From a virus, in IMG/VR virus record IMGVR_UViG_3300023184_000030, positions 1 to 64,000 of that record: a DNA stretch of 64,000 nucleotides. The stretch is one strand, 5' to 3'. Numbering within the stretch: the stretch's first letter is position 1; the number at the start of each line of letters is the position of its first letter. The position numbers were made by a program, and so were the translations under genes. Positions 8,253 through 17,188 of this stretch are shown one piece after another. The notes under the pieces are model-generated. The model did no database searches. It saw nothing but the letters and a program-made list of their open reading frames with translations, and had not been told where the DNA came from.

Positions 8253-10604
8253 TTATTTAGTCCATCCCACGGACTCTATCGAATCCATTACCTGCTTGGC
8301 AGATATTCTTTTAGTGCATTCAAATTGTCTAGATGTTCCTTTATGTTCAGGACACCAGAACCAATCTCCTGGGTCAAATGGGAATTTTTCGGGCGAGTTA
8401 AAACAAGAGTTACAAACGTCTTCTCTATGGATTCTAAGACAATCCTCGTCAAACTCGTTATCTTTTTTAGTTACCCCTGATATCACAACCACCTTTTTAC
8501 CCAATGCATGTGCCACCCAAGATAATCCACTTGAAAGACCTACGAAGAATTCGCAATGTTCTATCCAGTGCATCATTTCTGTAAGTTCCATGCCTGTTTT
8601 ATTCATGCAGTTCTTAGGGATCTCGTTCCAATTTCCCTCCGTACCAAAGCTATAATATCGATCTATGCAAACCGGGGTTAGCCCCTTCTTAGTAAGCATG
8701 TCGCATAATTTTTCCCAGGAATTGTTATTGTTCCAATGCTTAGCCTGTGCAGTACTGTGGCTGGAAAAGCAAACATATTTCTTATTTAGTGGAGAAGGTT
8801 TGCCCGATGTCTTTAGTTGTGGCCTAACTTTGCCCATATCGGCTAATCCTAGCTGTTTAGCGAAGCCTATTTGTAAAGGTAAGTCATAGATATAGTCACA
8901 GCATATAATGTCTGTATAAGCGCTTAAATCGCCTGGCATTTGTATCAGATTCACGTTGGGATATAGATCTTTGTAGAGAAATCCAAAATTACCAACAACA
9001 TCACATTTAATTCCGTGTCTTTTAGCGTATTCGTCTGCATATGGCATGAACGATATGGTATCGCCCAATGCAGCTGTTTTTAAAATTATAAGTGGATTAT
9101 GGGATTTAACATAATTTGGGCTAAAGTAAGATATTATCTGATCTGTGTTTAGTACTCTATAAAATCCAGACTCGTCATCACCATTATATTTAAAATGCGG
9201 TACATAAATGTCTTCAAGGCATTTTGATTTTTCAGATATTGAAGGAATACACTTAGTCGAAGACACAAAGTCCTTGACAATGTCCTTGATGTCGTTTCTT
9301 CTTATATTACCGTCCTCTATTAACACGTGCTGATCTGTTAGATCCATCTTAATTGTTTTTAGAACTTCTGAGCCATCCTTTATAACAATCTCCCAATCGA
9401 TATACTCGTTCCTATCATCAGGAACAGTTGACCAAGCTCTTCTGCTTTTACCGACATTTAAAAATGATTTAATTGATCCGCTTCTAGCATCTCTGAAAAA
9501 TATAGCCTGGCCTTCTCCTTCCGGATATGAACACTTATAAAAATGCGGGTCTCTTTTAAACCAAGAGTAAAATCCATGATCCTCTCTCTTTTCTATTCTC
9601 TTAGGAATTGACAGATAGTCATTAAGTATAAGATTCTTCTGTGATATCTTACCAAATGATGCATAGTCCATCAGCATTCTCGAAACAACAACCTCCCACG
9701 ATATTAGGCTCCTCTCATCTTTACATTCAAGAACATACTGGGAATACCTTTGGAGAACTTCAGAAACACCATCAACTAGATCTACTGTGTTTGCGGTATC
9801 TATTCTTTTCATTCCTTTTAGATCAGCCTCCATTAAACCAACAACAGGAATACCCATCGCTATACTTTCAGTAACTGTTAGGTTAGGATGTCCTGCTTCA
9901 ATAGCTCCTGGATTTAAAAAGACGTGATGTTTTCTTATTTCAGTAAGCGAATCCTCATAATTCATGTCGTATATCACATTGAGTCTTATGTATGATGCTA
10001 TCACATTGTTCTTCTCGAAAAACTCCTTGTTGTTTTTACTAGGGCATATTATTGTTATAGGTAGATTCAGTACTGCTGCACACTCTATGCCTGGAATAAA
10101 TCCCTTTCTGTCGAATAATGGATCTCCTAAAAGACCATTGTTTGCCATCATGACTAAACTTGGACCTTTTTCAATAAGATCTTTGGATCTATCCTCAAAA
10201 TAATAATCTTCCAGATTAGCTCCGTGGCTAAGATATCTTAATTGTGGTAAAGAACCGAAATAATCAACAAGATATTTAGCATGGACAAATGACAGAACAG
10301 ATCCTTTTATAGCTTCCAGATTTTGTTTGTAAACATCAGAATCCTTTCCTAAATGATGTGCATGGTGATCGTGATGGGAAAAAACGTAAGGAATTCCTCT
10401 CTCTTTTAAAAGTAAAGCTAGATTAGCCATGTGTACATGTACAATGTCCCATTCTCCTAACCTAACATCATCCGTGTAAATTATTTCAACCTCATGACCA
10501 AGACCTCTTAATACCTTTGTGTATTCCCAGATTATTTTTTCTACTGCTCCCCATCCGTTAGGTGGTATAGGAATTACCCCTGGTGTGATTTGTGCTATTC
10601 TCAT
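8253..10604 (-). CDS. Bifunctional glycosyltransferase: GT4 fused to GT9/BAHT-like heptosyltransferase
   Basis: A 783-residue protein. Residues 1-330 are a GT-B glycosyltransferase of the GT4 type (ITPGVIPIPPNGWGAVEKI at the start; GHPNLTVTESIAMGIPVVGL as the E-x7-E sugar-nucleotide site). About residues 500-783 are GT9-like (LKTAALGDTISFMPYA; FFVGLSSGLSWVAHALGKKVVVISG). The end carries CNSCFN ... FDPGDWFWCPEH ... RQFECT, which matches the four-Cys iron site of bacterial autotransporter heptosyltransferases such as TibC. It forms a pair with the adjacent GT4-methyltransferase protein, with a 3-nt gap. Targets could be a surface protein, virion protein or modified DNA; the sequence does not say. 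Confidence 0.85.
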   Translation of the reverse strand: MRIAQITPGVIPIPPNGWGAVEKIIWEYTKVLRGLGHEVEIIYTDDVRLGEWDIVHVHMANLALLLKERGIPYVFSHHDHHAHHLGKDSDVYKQNLEAIKGSVLSFVHAKYLVDYFGSLPQLRYLSHGANLEDYYFEDRSKDLIEKGPSLVMMANNGLLGDPLFDRKGFIPGIECAAVLNLPITIICPSKNNKEFFEKNNVIASYIRLNVIYDMNYEDSLTEIRKHHVFLNPGAIEAGHPNLTVTESIAMGIPVVGLMEADLKGMKRIDTANTVDLVDGVSEVLQRYSQYVLECKDERSLISWEVVVSRMLMDYASFGKISQKNLILNDYLSIPKRIEKREDHGFYSWFKRDPHFYKCSYPEGEGQAIFFRDARSGSIKSFLNVGKSRRAWSTVPDDRNEYIDWEIVIKDGSEVLKTIKMDLTDQHVLIEDGNIRRNDIKDIVKDFVSSTKCIPSISEKSKCLEDIYVPHFKYNGDDESGFYRVLNTDQIISYFSPNYVKSHNPLIILKTAALGDTISFMPYADEYAKRHGIKCDVVGNFGFLYKDLYPNVNLIQMPGDLSAYTDIICCDYIYDLPLQIGFAKQLGLADMGKVRPQLKTSGKPSPLNKKYVCFSSHSTAQAKHWNNNNSWEKLCDMLTKKGLTPVCIDRYYSFGTEGNWNEIPKNCMNKTGMELTEMMHWIEHCEFFVGLSSGLSWVAHALGKKVVVISGVTKKDNEFDEDCLRIHREDVCNSCFNSPEKFPFDPGDWFWCPEHKGTSRQFECTKRISAKQVMDSIESVGWTK

Positions 10605-10607
10605 TTC

Positions 10608-12542
10608 TTAACCTTTTCTTTTTGCAAATATTACTCCGTGATCTGCATTTTTATCAACCTCTTTCTGTATTAATTCATCATAAAGCTTAACCGCAAAATC
10701 AGCGCTAACTAATTTTTCTATTAACATATTGACCCTTCCGTCGTTATTGTCGTGGAATTCTAAAATTATATTTTTAGCTTTAGCTAGAGATGCAATATCA
10801 GTTTTATCAAGCAAATCATATTCAGCACCTTCTATATCAATCTTTAATAGATCAACTGAATCATGATCAGACATCAGAGAGTTTAGTGTTTGTGATTTAA
10901 CCAAAACAGTATTCTCACTTATAGTTTTTGCAATGCTAGAAACTAAAGTGTTCCCTGGATTCACGCTAAGATTAACATCCTCGCCGTCACCAGTCAAAGC
11001 AATCTCACTGAAAATAACATTTGGATTTTCCGAGTGCATCTTTCTGAATTCATTAGCTGCTAAAGGATTTGGTTCTATTGAGATAACTTTTTCGAAACCT
11101 ACATCTAAACAATACTCTGTAAATAATCCAACATTAGCACCAACGTCAATAGCAAGTTTCTTTCCGAATATGCTATCCGTCATAATGTCATATATTCGGT
11201 CAGTGAAGAACTCTTCATAATTTCTAAATATAGGATCTTTTGTATCCAATCTGCAAGTCTTCTTTGTTACGTTTCTAAATCTTATTACTGATTCAGAAAT
11301 CACTTCCTCTCCCTGCTTATATTCAATTAAGAATCCACCAAAATTTGGGTTATTTTGGAAATCATAAATATGGATGGGTACTGGAATTATCCAATAAGAT
11401 CCACCTAAACTAAAGTTTATAGTGCAATGGAATATATTAGAACCGCTGTCCACGTCCTTAACATAAACATCACAATTAAGTTCCTTTATGTTTCTTGAAT
11501 CCCCTATATAAACTATATCAAGTTTATTATCCCAAGGGGAAAATTTGTGGATAAACATATCGCTTTTATTATTCATAACTAATTCTTTTTTAGGGTTTAG
11601 TATTTCTCTTATCTGGTTTGCTATCTCTGTCATATCATCACTTCTAAAAAACTTTAGATTTTTTGATTCCTGATACATGTCAACATATACTGAGAGATTT
11701 CTTAGAAGCAGTGGTGCTTTCCAAGATATTGCTTCTTTGATAACAAGTGGACTTGTTTCTTTATCATTAAATAGAGGTATTGATGGGAATATAACAAGAT
11801 CCGCTGCCTGATAGAATAAATCAACATCATCTCTTTCACCCCATACTTTACAATTGGAAGGAAGATTACTTGTGATAGGATTCCAATACCATTTAAAATT
11901 ATCAGCCATTGTACCGATGAAATGAAATTCAACTTCCGGTAGCAATCTTGCAATCTCTGCGGTTTCTCTTTGATTTTTTCTTGGGGTAAATATGCCTATC
12001 TGGATTATGTGTTTCTTATTAGGATCCAATCCAAGTTTTGCCCGGCTATCTAAATAATCTCTTACTGGTTTCTTAGCTATCTCGTGTTCAATAACTTCAA
12101 TTGGTACTTTAAGATCTCTTAATAAGTTAACCTGCCAAGGGCTAACAACAACAAATTTATCAGGGAGATATATTTTTTCTTTAGGAGAAACAGACGAATC
12201 GTGCATGGTCTCGAATATTTTATATTCTCTGTCGTCAGAGAATATAATATCCAGAAGATGGTGGCTTAAGAATTGCTCACATGGTTCTTCGAAATGTATA
12301 ATATCAGGCTTCATCTCCTTGATTGCCTTAATGAGAATATCCTCCGGTTTTTCGCCCCAGGTTATTATTCTCTCCGCACCAAGTATGGATTCTATTCTTT
12401 TCCTGATTGTATTATAGGAAACTTCGTGTCTTTTCTCAAAAACCCAAACTTCCGCTTCGTCTTTGATTTTGTCTATTTTATTCTTTAAATATTCCGGCAT
12501 TCCTCCGGTAGACAGGTAAGGTACAATATAAAAAACTCTCAA
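10608..12542 (-). CDS. Bifunctional GT4 glycosyltransferase + FkbM methyltransferase
   Basis: 644 residues. The N-terminal GT4-like half includes IIQIGIFTPRKNQRETAEIARLLPEV and SPLVIKEAISWKAPLL (E-x7-type donor site). A linker of about 100 residues follows (around 330-425, beta-rich). The C-terminal domain is FkbM-type: LAIDVGANVGLFTEYC, VISIEPNPLAANEF, then DLLKIDIEGAEYDLL. FkbM enzymes O-methylate sugars. With the neighbouring GT4-GT9 protein it suggests synthesis of a decorated glycan, with capping by methylation. Confidence 0.85.
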   Translation of the reverse strand: MRVFYIVPYLSTGGMPEYLKNKIDKIKDEAEVWVFEKRHEVSYNTIRKRIESILGAERIITWGEKPEDILIKAIKEMKPDIIHFEEPCEQFLSHHLLDIIFSDDREYKIFETMHDSSVSPKEKIYLPDKFVVVSPWQVNLLRDLKVPIEVIEHEIAKKPVRDYLDSRAKLGLDPNKKHIIQIGIFTPRKNQRETAEIARLLPEVEFHFIGTMADNFKWYWNPITSNLPSNCKVWGERDDVDLFYQAADLVIFPSIPLFNDKETSPLVIKEAISWKAPLLLRNLSVYVDMYQESKNLKFFRSDDMTEIANQIREILNPKKELVMNNKSDMFIHKFSPWDNKLDIVYIGDSRNIKELNCDVYVKDVDSGSNIFHCTINFSLGGSYWIIPVPIHIYDFQNNPNFGGFLIEYKQGEEVISESVIRFRNVTKKTCRLDTKDPIFRNYEEFFTDRIYDIMTDSIFGKKLAIDVGANVGLFTEYCLDVGFEKVISIEPNPLAANEFRKMHSENPNVIFSEIALTGDGEDVNLSVNPGNTLVSSIAKTISENTVLVKSQTLNSLMSDHDSVDLLKIDIEGAEYDLLDKTDIASLAKAKNIILEFHDNNDGRVNMLIEKLVSADFAVKLYDELIQKEVDKNADHGVIFAKRKG

Positions 12543-12595
12543 TGTTTTGTATTTATAGGTTCTACTGTAAAAGTCAAATAAAATTTCGGGTAAAA

Positions 12596-12618
12596 GTATT
12601 GAAGGGGTGCCTTTGTAC
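12596..12618. repeat. Inverted repeat arm, left
   Basis: A 23-nt element beginning GTATTGAAGGGGTGCC. Its reverse complement recurs at 13541-13563 with two single-base indels, so the arms flank the zinc-ribbon gene. Confidence 0.8.
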
Positions 12619-12623
12619 GAAAT

Positions 12624-13463
12624 TTATTGATCTAGAGATTCGCCACAGTTAGGGCAAAATTTCCATGTTTTTTTCTTGGATCTTGTTCCACATCCTGTAC
12701 AATAATCTCTAATCTCAGTAACCTCTACAGGTTTAACTGATCTTGGAAGAATTTGATACTCTGACGTGTAACTACAATACCAGGAGTAACTACCTGAATC
12801 TTTTCCGAAGTCCTGATCAGATTTTTCACCTTTTTCTACTCTACCGGTTTCAAGCGAACCCGCACCTGAGCAGTTAACTACTCCAGATAAACCAGTAGTA
12901 GTGTAACCAATCGAACTACCGCTTAACGTTGAAGTGTTTGAAGTGTTGGTGAAGTAAACATTAGGTGTAGTATTTACCGTGGTTCCTCCGAAAATAATTG
13001 GATTTACTGTTCCCGGATTGTTCGTCCAAGTTAGGTGATTTGTGTGATAAGGAACATAGGTTGTTCCAGTTGAAAGTGTGCTCCAACTGTAATTTGTGTG
13101 TTCCGGATAGAACTCAACCTTTACCTTACCGTTGTTTTTGATTGCCTCTTTAACCTCATCTGTAGCATCAACATCGTAAGTCGAAAATAAGAATTTCTTC
13201 TTCTCATCGATGAAACGATCCAAGAAGTATCTTTGTCCAGGTCTAAGTACTAAACCCGAGCTACTGATCACCTTGTCGTTGAGATAGATTTTAGCTAAAT
13301 AGGATGTTGATGTTGGATTATAGAGTTCGATTTGAAACTCTTGTCCATTGTCTAGATAAACTAGATCATCCTTTGCGCCGTAGATTTTTTGTCTGTTGTT
13401 GGATACGGCTACCCAAGCTTGTGGTTTTGGAGTACTGTGTACTCCGATTGTGTTGTTTTTCAT
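12624..13463 (-). CDS. Zinc-ribbon protein with low-complexity Ser/Thr-rich centre, possible structural protein
   Basis: 279 residues. Residues 1-120 look like a compact beta domain (QEFQIELYNPTSTSYLAKIYLN; VLRPGQRYFLDRF). The middle is Thr/Ser/Asn/Gly-rich (about 130-205). The C-terminus has a double CxxC zinc ribbon (DYCTGCG ... FCPNCGESL). Such an architecture occurs in virion-associated proteins of large viruses; this is recalled knowledge and not verified. The gene stands alone between two inverted-repeat arms. A 13-codon frame at 13481-13522 just upstream could be a leader peptide, but nothing else supports it. Confidence 0.7.
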   Translation of the reverse strand: MKNNTIGVHSTPKPQAWVAVSNNRQKIYGAKDDLVYLDNGQEFQIELYNPTSTSYLAKIYLNDKVISSSGLVLRPGQRYFLDRFIDEKKKFLFSTYDVDATDEVKEAIKNNGKVKVEFYPEHTNYSWSTLSTGTTYVPYHTNHLTWTNNPGTVNPIIFGGTTVNTTPNVYFTNTSNTSTLSGSSIGYTTTGLSGVVNCSGAGSLETGRVEKGEKSDQDFGKDSGSYSWYCSYTSEYQILPRSVKPVEVTEIRDYCTGCGTRSKKKTWKFCPNCGESLDQ

Positions 13464-13540
13464 TTACCTTTTTCTTTTTTTTAAAATCCCATCGCTGCTA
13501 TTGCTAACAACTCTAAGGCCATTTTGACCCGGGACACTAA

Positions 13541-13563
13541 GTACGAAAGGCACCCTTCAATAC
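13541..13563. repeat. Inverted repeat arm, right
   Basis: This is the counterpart of 12596-12618. It lies about 80 nt upstream of the zinc-ribbon start and would pair with the left arm in the transcript. Confidence 0.8.
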
Positions 13564-13587
13564 ATTCTATATATAATCACTGGTTTA

Positions 13588-14049
13588 TTACCAGAAATCA
13601 TCTCCTTCTTGTCCATTCGAAAGATCGTTATAACCTCCGAATGAATTATCATAGTCATCGTCTTCGAATTCTGCATCACTAAAGAATTCTCTTTCTGATT
13701 CAGAAATTCTTTCGAACCAATCACCATTATCTTTATACCAAACAGTGTTTATAGCAGGTGTTCCTGCTGTCCACTCTATTTTTGAATCATTTGATAAACC
13801 CCCTGGTATAATTGAGTCTAAATCATTTACTACTTTTTCCAAATCGTTCTGCAGATCTGTGTCTAATTCTACATCCTCAACGTATATTTCTAAACATCCG
13901 TTGAAGTTAGGTTCCATACAATCAATAAAGATATTATATAAAATAATGAAATCTTCCCTTGATTCCATTAGTAATTTAATATCCAATATCTCTTTAGCTG
14001 TGAACTTATTATTGGTTATTAGCTCCGCATTTAAAATATAATTCTTCAT
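13588..14049 (-). CDS. Acidic hypothetical protein
   Basis: 153 residues from ATG 14049 (MKNYILNAELITNN); the longer frame from 14073 adds eight unlikely residues. The C-terminal third is Asp/Glu/Gly-rich. No domain recognised. Confidence 0.55.
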   Translation of the reverse strand: MKNYILNAELITNNKFTAKEILDIKLLMESREDFIILYNIFIDCMEPNFNGCLEIYVEDVELDTDLQNDLEKVVNDLDSIIPGGLSNDSKIEWTAGTPAINTVWYKDNGDWFERISESEREFFSDAEFEDDDYDNSFGGYNDLSNGQEGDDFW

Positions 14050-14083
14050 TATTTTTTTAGTTGTATATACCATACATGATTCT

Positions 14084-14365
14084 CTATTTTATTTGACTTT
14101 CCCTGATTTTTACAGTTTCTTCTGTTATTGGTCGGGAATAAAGACTCATTACCTTGGTTCCATTTATATTGGTAAAAGTAATTCTACTTTTCTCGTTTGG
14201 CTTAAGAGTGATGGTAACATCTCCTGGTTCTCCTGAGCTGTCGCTCCATGCAAAAACTACAGGTTTCTCGTCATCGAATTGAAAAACCCATTCGGCATCT
14301 TTGAAATTTTTAATCTCTGCTATAGTAGCTGGAGTTCCTTCTAGTTCTATATTATTATCTTCCAT
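14084..14365 (-). CDS. Small hypothetical beta-rich protein
   Basis: 93 residues; acidic, with alternating hydrophobic strands (WVFQFDDEKPVVFAWSD; VTITLKPNEKSRITFTNI). A small immunoglobulin-like or decoration fold is possible but not provable here. Lies 6 nt downstream of the RNase HII gene. Confidence 0.55.
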   Translation of the reverse strand: MEDNNIELEGTPATIAEIKNFKDAEWVFQFDDEKPVVFAWSDSSGEPGDVTITLKPNEKSRITFTNINGTKVMSLYSRPITEETVKIRESQIK

Positions 14366-14371
14366 GTTATT

Positions 14372-14950
14372 TTATATAAAGTTTTGACAAAATGTTTTTC
14401 TGTGATGTTTGGATAAACCAATTTCCCTTATTGCTGAGATGTGTTCTGGTGTACCGTAGCCAACATTCTTTTCCCATAGGTAGTGAGAAAATTCTGGGCT
14501 GATAGATTTCATTAGCCTATCTCTATGAACTTTAGCTAGGATAGATGCTGCGGAGATACACGGTACTTTAGAATCACCTTTTATCACGCACTCGTAATCT
14601 ATTCCTTTATGTCCAGGGAATTTATCCCCATCAACATAAAGAAAATCAGGAACTACCTTACAAGAATCAATAGCTCTTTTCATAGCTAAAAATGTTGCTT
14701 GCAAAATATTAATCTGATCTATCTCCTGTGGCGATGCCGCACCTATTCCCCATGCTATTGCATTTTCTTTTATTAGTGCTTCAACCTCTTCTCTTTTCTT
14801 TAGACTTTTTATAGCTTTGCTATCTTTAATTCTAGGATCAAAGAAATCATTTGGCATGATAACTACTGCAGCAACAACAGGACCACTTAAACAGCCTCTA
14901 CCTACTTCGTCTACCCCGGCGATAAAATTATATTTTGATACGTCTAACAT
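14372..14950 (-). CDS. rnhB: Ribonuclease HII
   Basis: It hydrolyses RNA in RNA-DNA hybrids, removing primers or misincorporated ribonucleotides. 192 residues from ATG 14950 (MLDVSKYNFIAGVDEVGRG); this start follows the stop of the upstream gene at 14952 by 1 nt, whereas the longer frame from 15013 overlaps it. Catalytic motifs: GVDEVGRG (Asp, Glu), then FLYVDGDKF and the SAASILAKVHRD block. T4 uses an unrelated RNase H, so this is a functional replacement. Confidence 0.93.
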   Translation of the reverse strand: MLDVSKYNFIAGVDEVGRGCLSGPVVAAVVIMPNDFFDPRIKDSKAIKSLKKREEVEALIKENAIAWGIGAASPQEIDQINILQATFLAMKRAIDSCKVVPDFLYVDGDKFPGHKGIDYECVIKGDSKVPCISAASILAKVHRDRLMKSISPEFSHYLWEKNVGYGTPEHISAIREIGLSKHHRKTFCQNFI

Positions 14951-14951
14951 A

Positions 14952-16514
14952 TTATGGTTTAAGTGTGGTGAATTCACCTTTAATGAAATTGATGTGCTGA
15001 GCTTTACTGTCATGGTGAATTATCACGTGTGACTGAAGCCATCCGCTAGGACCAATGTTATAATTAACCCTTAGCTTAGTTGATGTACCTACTGCAAGTG
15101 CTCCATCCTTTCTACCTGGTGAATGATAGTGACCAACTACAATTTTAGTATTTAGCTTTCTGAACTGTAATAAAGAACCCCTAGATCCGTTTGAACCAAC
15201 ATCACCATGTTGGGCTAATTCCCATCCATTAACTACTAAACTGTCACTTCTTCCCAGAGTTCTATATTTAGGGTATTTAGCGTTTATTAAATAAGGTATA
15301 ACCCCGTTTGGCGCAGCACCTTTAAGTAGTAATGCACTGTATTCCATATACTCAATGGAATTTTTCATGGTTGAAGCTTTTCTCCAATCTGTTCCTTTTA
15401 GCCATCTGTCTAAGAAGTCATCATGGTTACTTCTAACTATTATAACATTATAATCTTCGAAACTTTTTAATCCATCGAGCATCGCATCGACTTCACCTCT
15501 CAAAGAATTAGTTCCGTCTAATTCTCTTTGATATTGGATAAAAGGGTCTTTTGATTCGTGGTGGTTAATAGAAAGCCCATCAAAGACATCATGCAGAACT
15601 ACGTGATCTGGTTTTAGATTCTTAAATAGATCAAGTGTTTTTGAAATGACCCTTTCGTCATGCTGTCCGTAGTGGATATCACCTAATACAGCAGCTGCAA
15701 TTGAATCAATCTTAGAAACTTTGCCTTCCTCAACTTTATAATATAGATCACAGAAATCTCCATCATCGGTAGCTGTAACTTGTCTGGCAAAAAATGTATT
15801 CGCATCTTTTATCTCCACAACAACAAAACCTAATGTGTGGTGGAATTCCCCCTTCTTTCCTGATTTTGAATCTGTGTAGTTTTTAAGAGTACATGCTCCG
15901 GTGGTCATCATCATCTTCGGAAGATTCCCTTCAAGAACTGGGATTGTTTCCATGTGAACTTTTGGTGATCCAAATACGCAGGAATTAATTCCGCTCATAC
16001 CTTGTAATCCTGTCATTGGGTCTACTGCAGTAGGCTGGATCTTAACATCTGACATGATCCACATATGCTTGTGAACCTCGTGGCGATTGGCATCAAGATA
16101 TATTGCTATTCTATTTGACCATTCGTCGTAACTTTTGTCGGAAAAAACTGAAGTTGGATTTTTATATCTTCCTGCAATGACGTGGATGTCTGCAGCTATC
16201 TCTTTTGCATAAGCCTCAATATTTACTATAAAATCCTCGTGAACTGGTGTATCGTTCTGAGCCCAAGTAATTATAAACCTTTTCTTCTTCTTATCGAATT
16301 TTTTTTCCTTGGCCCTTATGTACTGGGGTGATTCCGTTAGTGCTTTTTCTGTTATACCTAATTTGGAAATCCAGTTTTGGATAGTCCTTTCTGATTTTCC
16401 GATGAGATCACTTAGACTTTTCATTCTCTGATCCCATGTCAAATCCCTGTTCCAGTAAATATCCGACATTTTAGATATTTGCTCGTCGTTTAATTCTTCA
16501 AACTTCATTAGCAA
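14952..16514 (-). CDS. Calcineurin-like metallophosphoesterase with N-terminal HTH
   Basis: 520 residues. The N-terminus (residues 10-55) resembles a helix-turn-helix (IGKSERTIQNWISKLGI). The phosphoesterase core begins near residue 275: GDIHYGQHDE, HDVFDGLSINHHES, SNHDDFLDRWL, LAQHGDVGSNG and GHYHSPGRKDG supply the metal ligands. Length and the HTH distinguish it from T4 gp47 (Mre11-like). It is likely a phage nuclease or phosphatase directed to nucleic acid. An unusual perfect inverted repeat lies just upstream (16524-16581). Confidence 0.78.
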   Translation of the reverse strand: MLMKFEELNDEQISKMSDIYWNRDLTWDQRMKSLSDLIGKSERTIQNWISKLGITEKALTESPQYIRAKEKKFDKKKKRFIITWAQNDTPVHEDFIVNIEAYAKEIAADIHVIAGRYKNPTSVFSDKSYDEWSNRIAIYLDANRHEVHKHMWIMSDVKIQPTAVDPMTGLQGMSGINSCVFGSPKVHMETIPVLEGNLPKMMMTTGACTLKNYTDSKSGKKGEFHHTLGFVVVEIKDANTFFARQVTATDDGDFCDLYYKVEEGKVSKIDSIAAAVLGDIHYGQHDERVISKTLDLFKNLKPDHVVLHDVFDGLSINHHESKDPFIQYQRELDGTNSLRGEVDAMLDGLKSFEDYNVIIVRSNHDDFLDRWLKGTDWRKASTMKNSIEYMEYSALLLKGAAPNGVIPYLINAKYPKYRTLGRSDSLVVNGWELAQHGDVGSNGSRGSLLQFRKLNTKIVVGHYHSPGRKDGALAVGTSTKLRVNYNIGPSGWLQSHVIIHHDSKAQHINFIKGEFTTLKP

Positions 16515-16523
16515 GTGTTAAGG

Positions 16524-16581
16524 TTATTCGTTGTTATATACTTTTTACCATTAAAGGTTTCGATTATATAACAACGAATAA
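16524..16581. repeat. Perfect 17-bp inverted repeat upstream of phosphoesterase gene
   Basis: TTATTCGTTGTTATATA at 16524-16540 and its exact reverse complement at 16565-16581, with a 24-nt loop. The centres are 41 bp apart. No T-run follows, so it is not a typical terminator. An operator or RNA structure is more likely. Confidence 0.85.
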
Positions 16582-16585
16582 GTGG

Positions 16586-16864
16586 TTAAAAATTATAAGC
16601 TTTATCGGAAAAACTTTCTCCTGTAGCTCCTACTATATCTTCATATATTTTAGACTCTTCTGCTTCTCTTTCAAGTTCCTCAAAGAATCCTTTTATATAA
16701 TTACATTTCTCAAATTCCTCGGTAGACTCATAGTATACAAGAAGAGATTTTCTGATGCTTTCTCTCTTGGGATATATCTTTGTCGACAATATGCTACTGA
16801 CCCCATATTTTTTCATAGTAGCTATTGCATTCTCAAATACTCCTCTATCTATTTTTCTTTCCAA
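16586..16864 (-). CDS. Small hypothetical protein, 'EKC' family
   Basis: 92 residues. It contains LLVYYESTEEFEKCNYIKGFFEELE, a motif (Y/F-E-x-x-E-x-[FY]-E-K-C) shared with the next gene (16869-17057) and, less well, with 32329-32670. Helical; function unknown. Confidence 0.6.
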   Translation of the reverse strand: MERKIDRGVFENAIATMKKYGVSSILSTKIYPKRESIRKSLLVYYESTEEFEKCNYIKGFFEELEREAEESKIYEDIVGATGESFSDKAYNF

Positions 16865-16868
16865 TTCT

Positions 16869-17057
16869 TTATGTTGTTGTTGGGTTATCTATCTCTTTTA
16901 TTATACTCAAAAGATGATTGCATTTTTCATAGTCCTCAAAATATTCGAGTAATTTTATACAATCTAATATTTTATCTTTATCCCTGATTCTTTCCCTTAC
17001 TATCGCAGAATAGATTATTAGATTCTTATTGTATATTTCCTTCTCATTTTCTTTCAT
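16869..17057 (-). CDS. Small hypothetical protein, 'EKC' family
   Basis: 62 residues with LLEYFEDYEKCNHLLSIIKE near the C-terminus, the same motif as its downstream neighbour, indicating a tandem duplication. Function unknown. Confidence 0.55.
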   Translation of the reverse strand: MKENEKEIYNKNLIIYSAIVRERIRDKDKILDCIKLLEYFEDYEKCNHLLSIIKEIDNPTTT

Positions 17058-17133
17058 GAGATCATCATCCTGATATTATTTAGCTTACAAAAATTGTAGT
17101 ATTTGTGAATAACTAGGTTCAGTTTTTTACAAA

Positions 17134-17167
17134 CAAAAAACCCTCATGCTATATATTAACATGAGGG
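17134..17167 (-). terminator. Rho-independent terminator
   Basis: An 8-bp stem CCCTCATG/CATGAGGG and T6 on the minus strand. It ends the transcript of 17189-17599. Confidence 0.8.
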
Positions 17168-17188
17168 CCATTTTAACTAGTTGTTATC

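Noticed and set aside
13481-13522. 13-codon leader peptide (MALELLAIAAMGF) before the zinc-ribbon gene
   Set aside because: No attenuator structure and no codon signal; could be chance.
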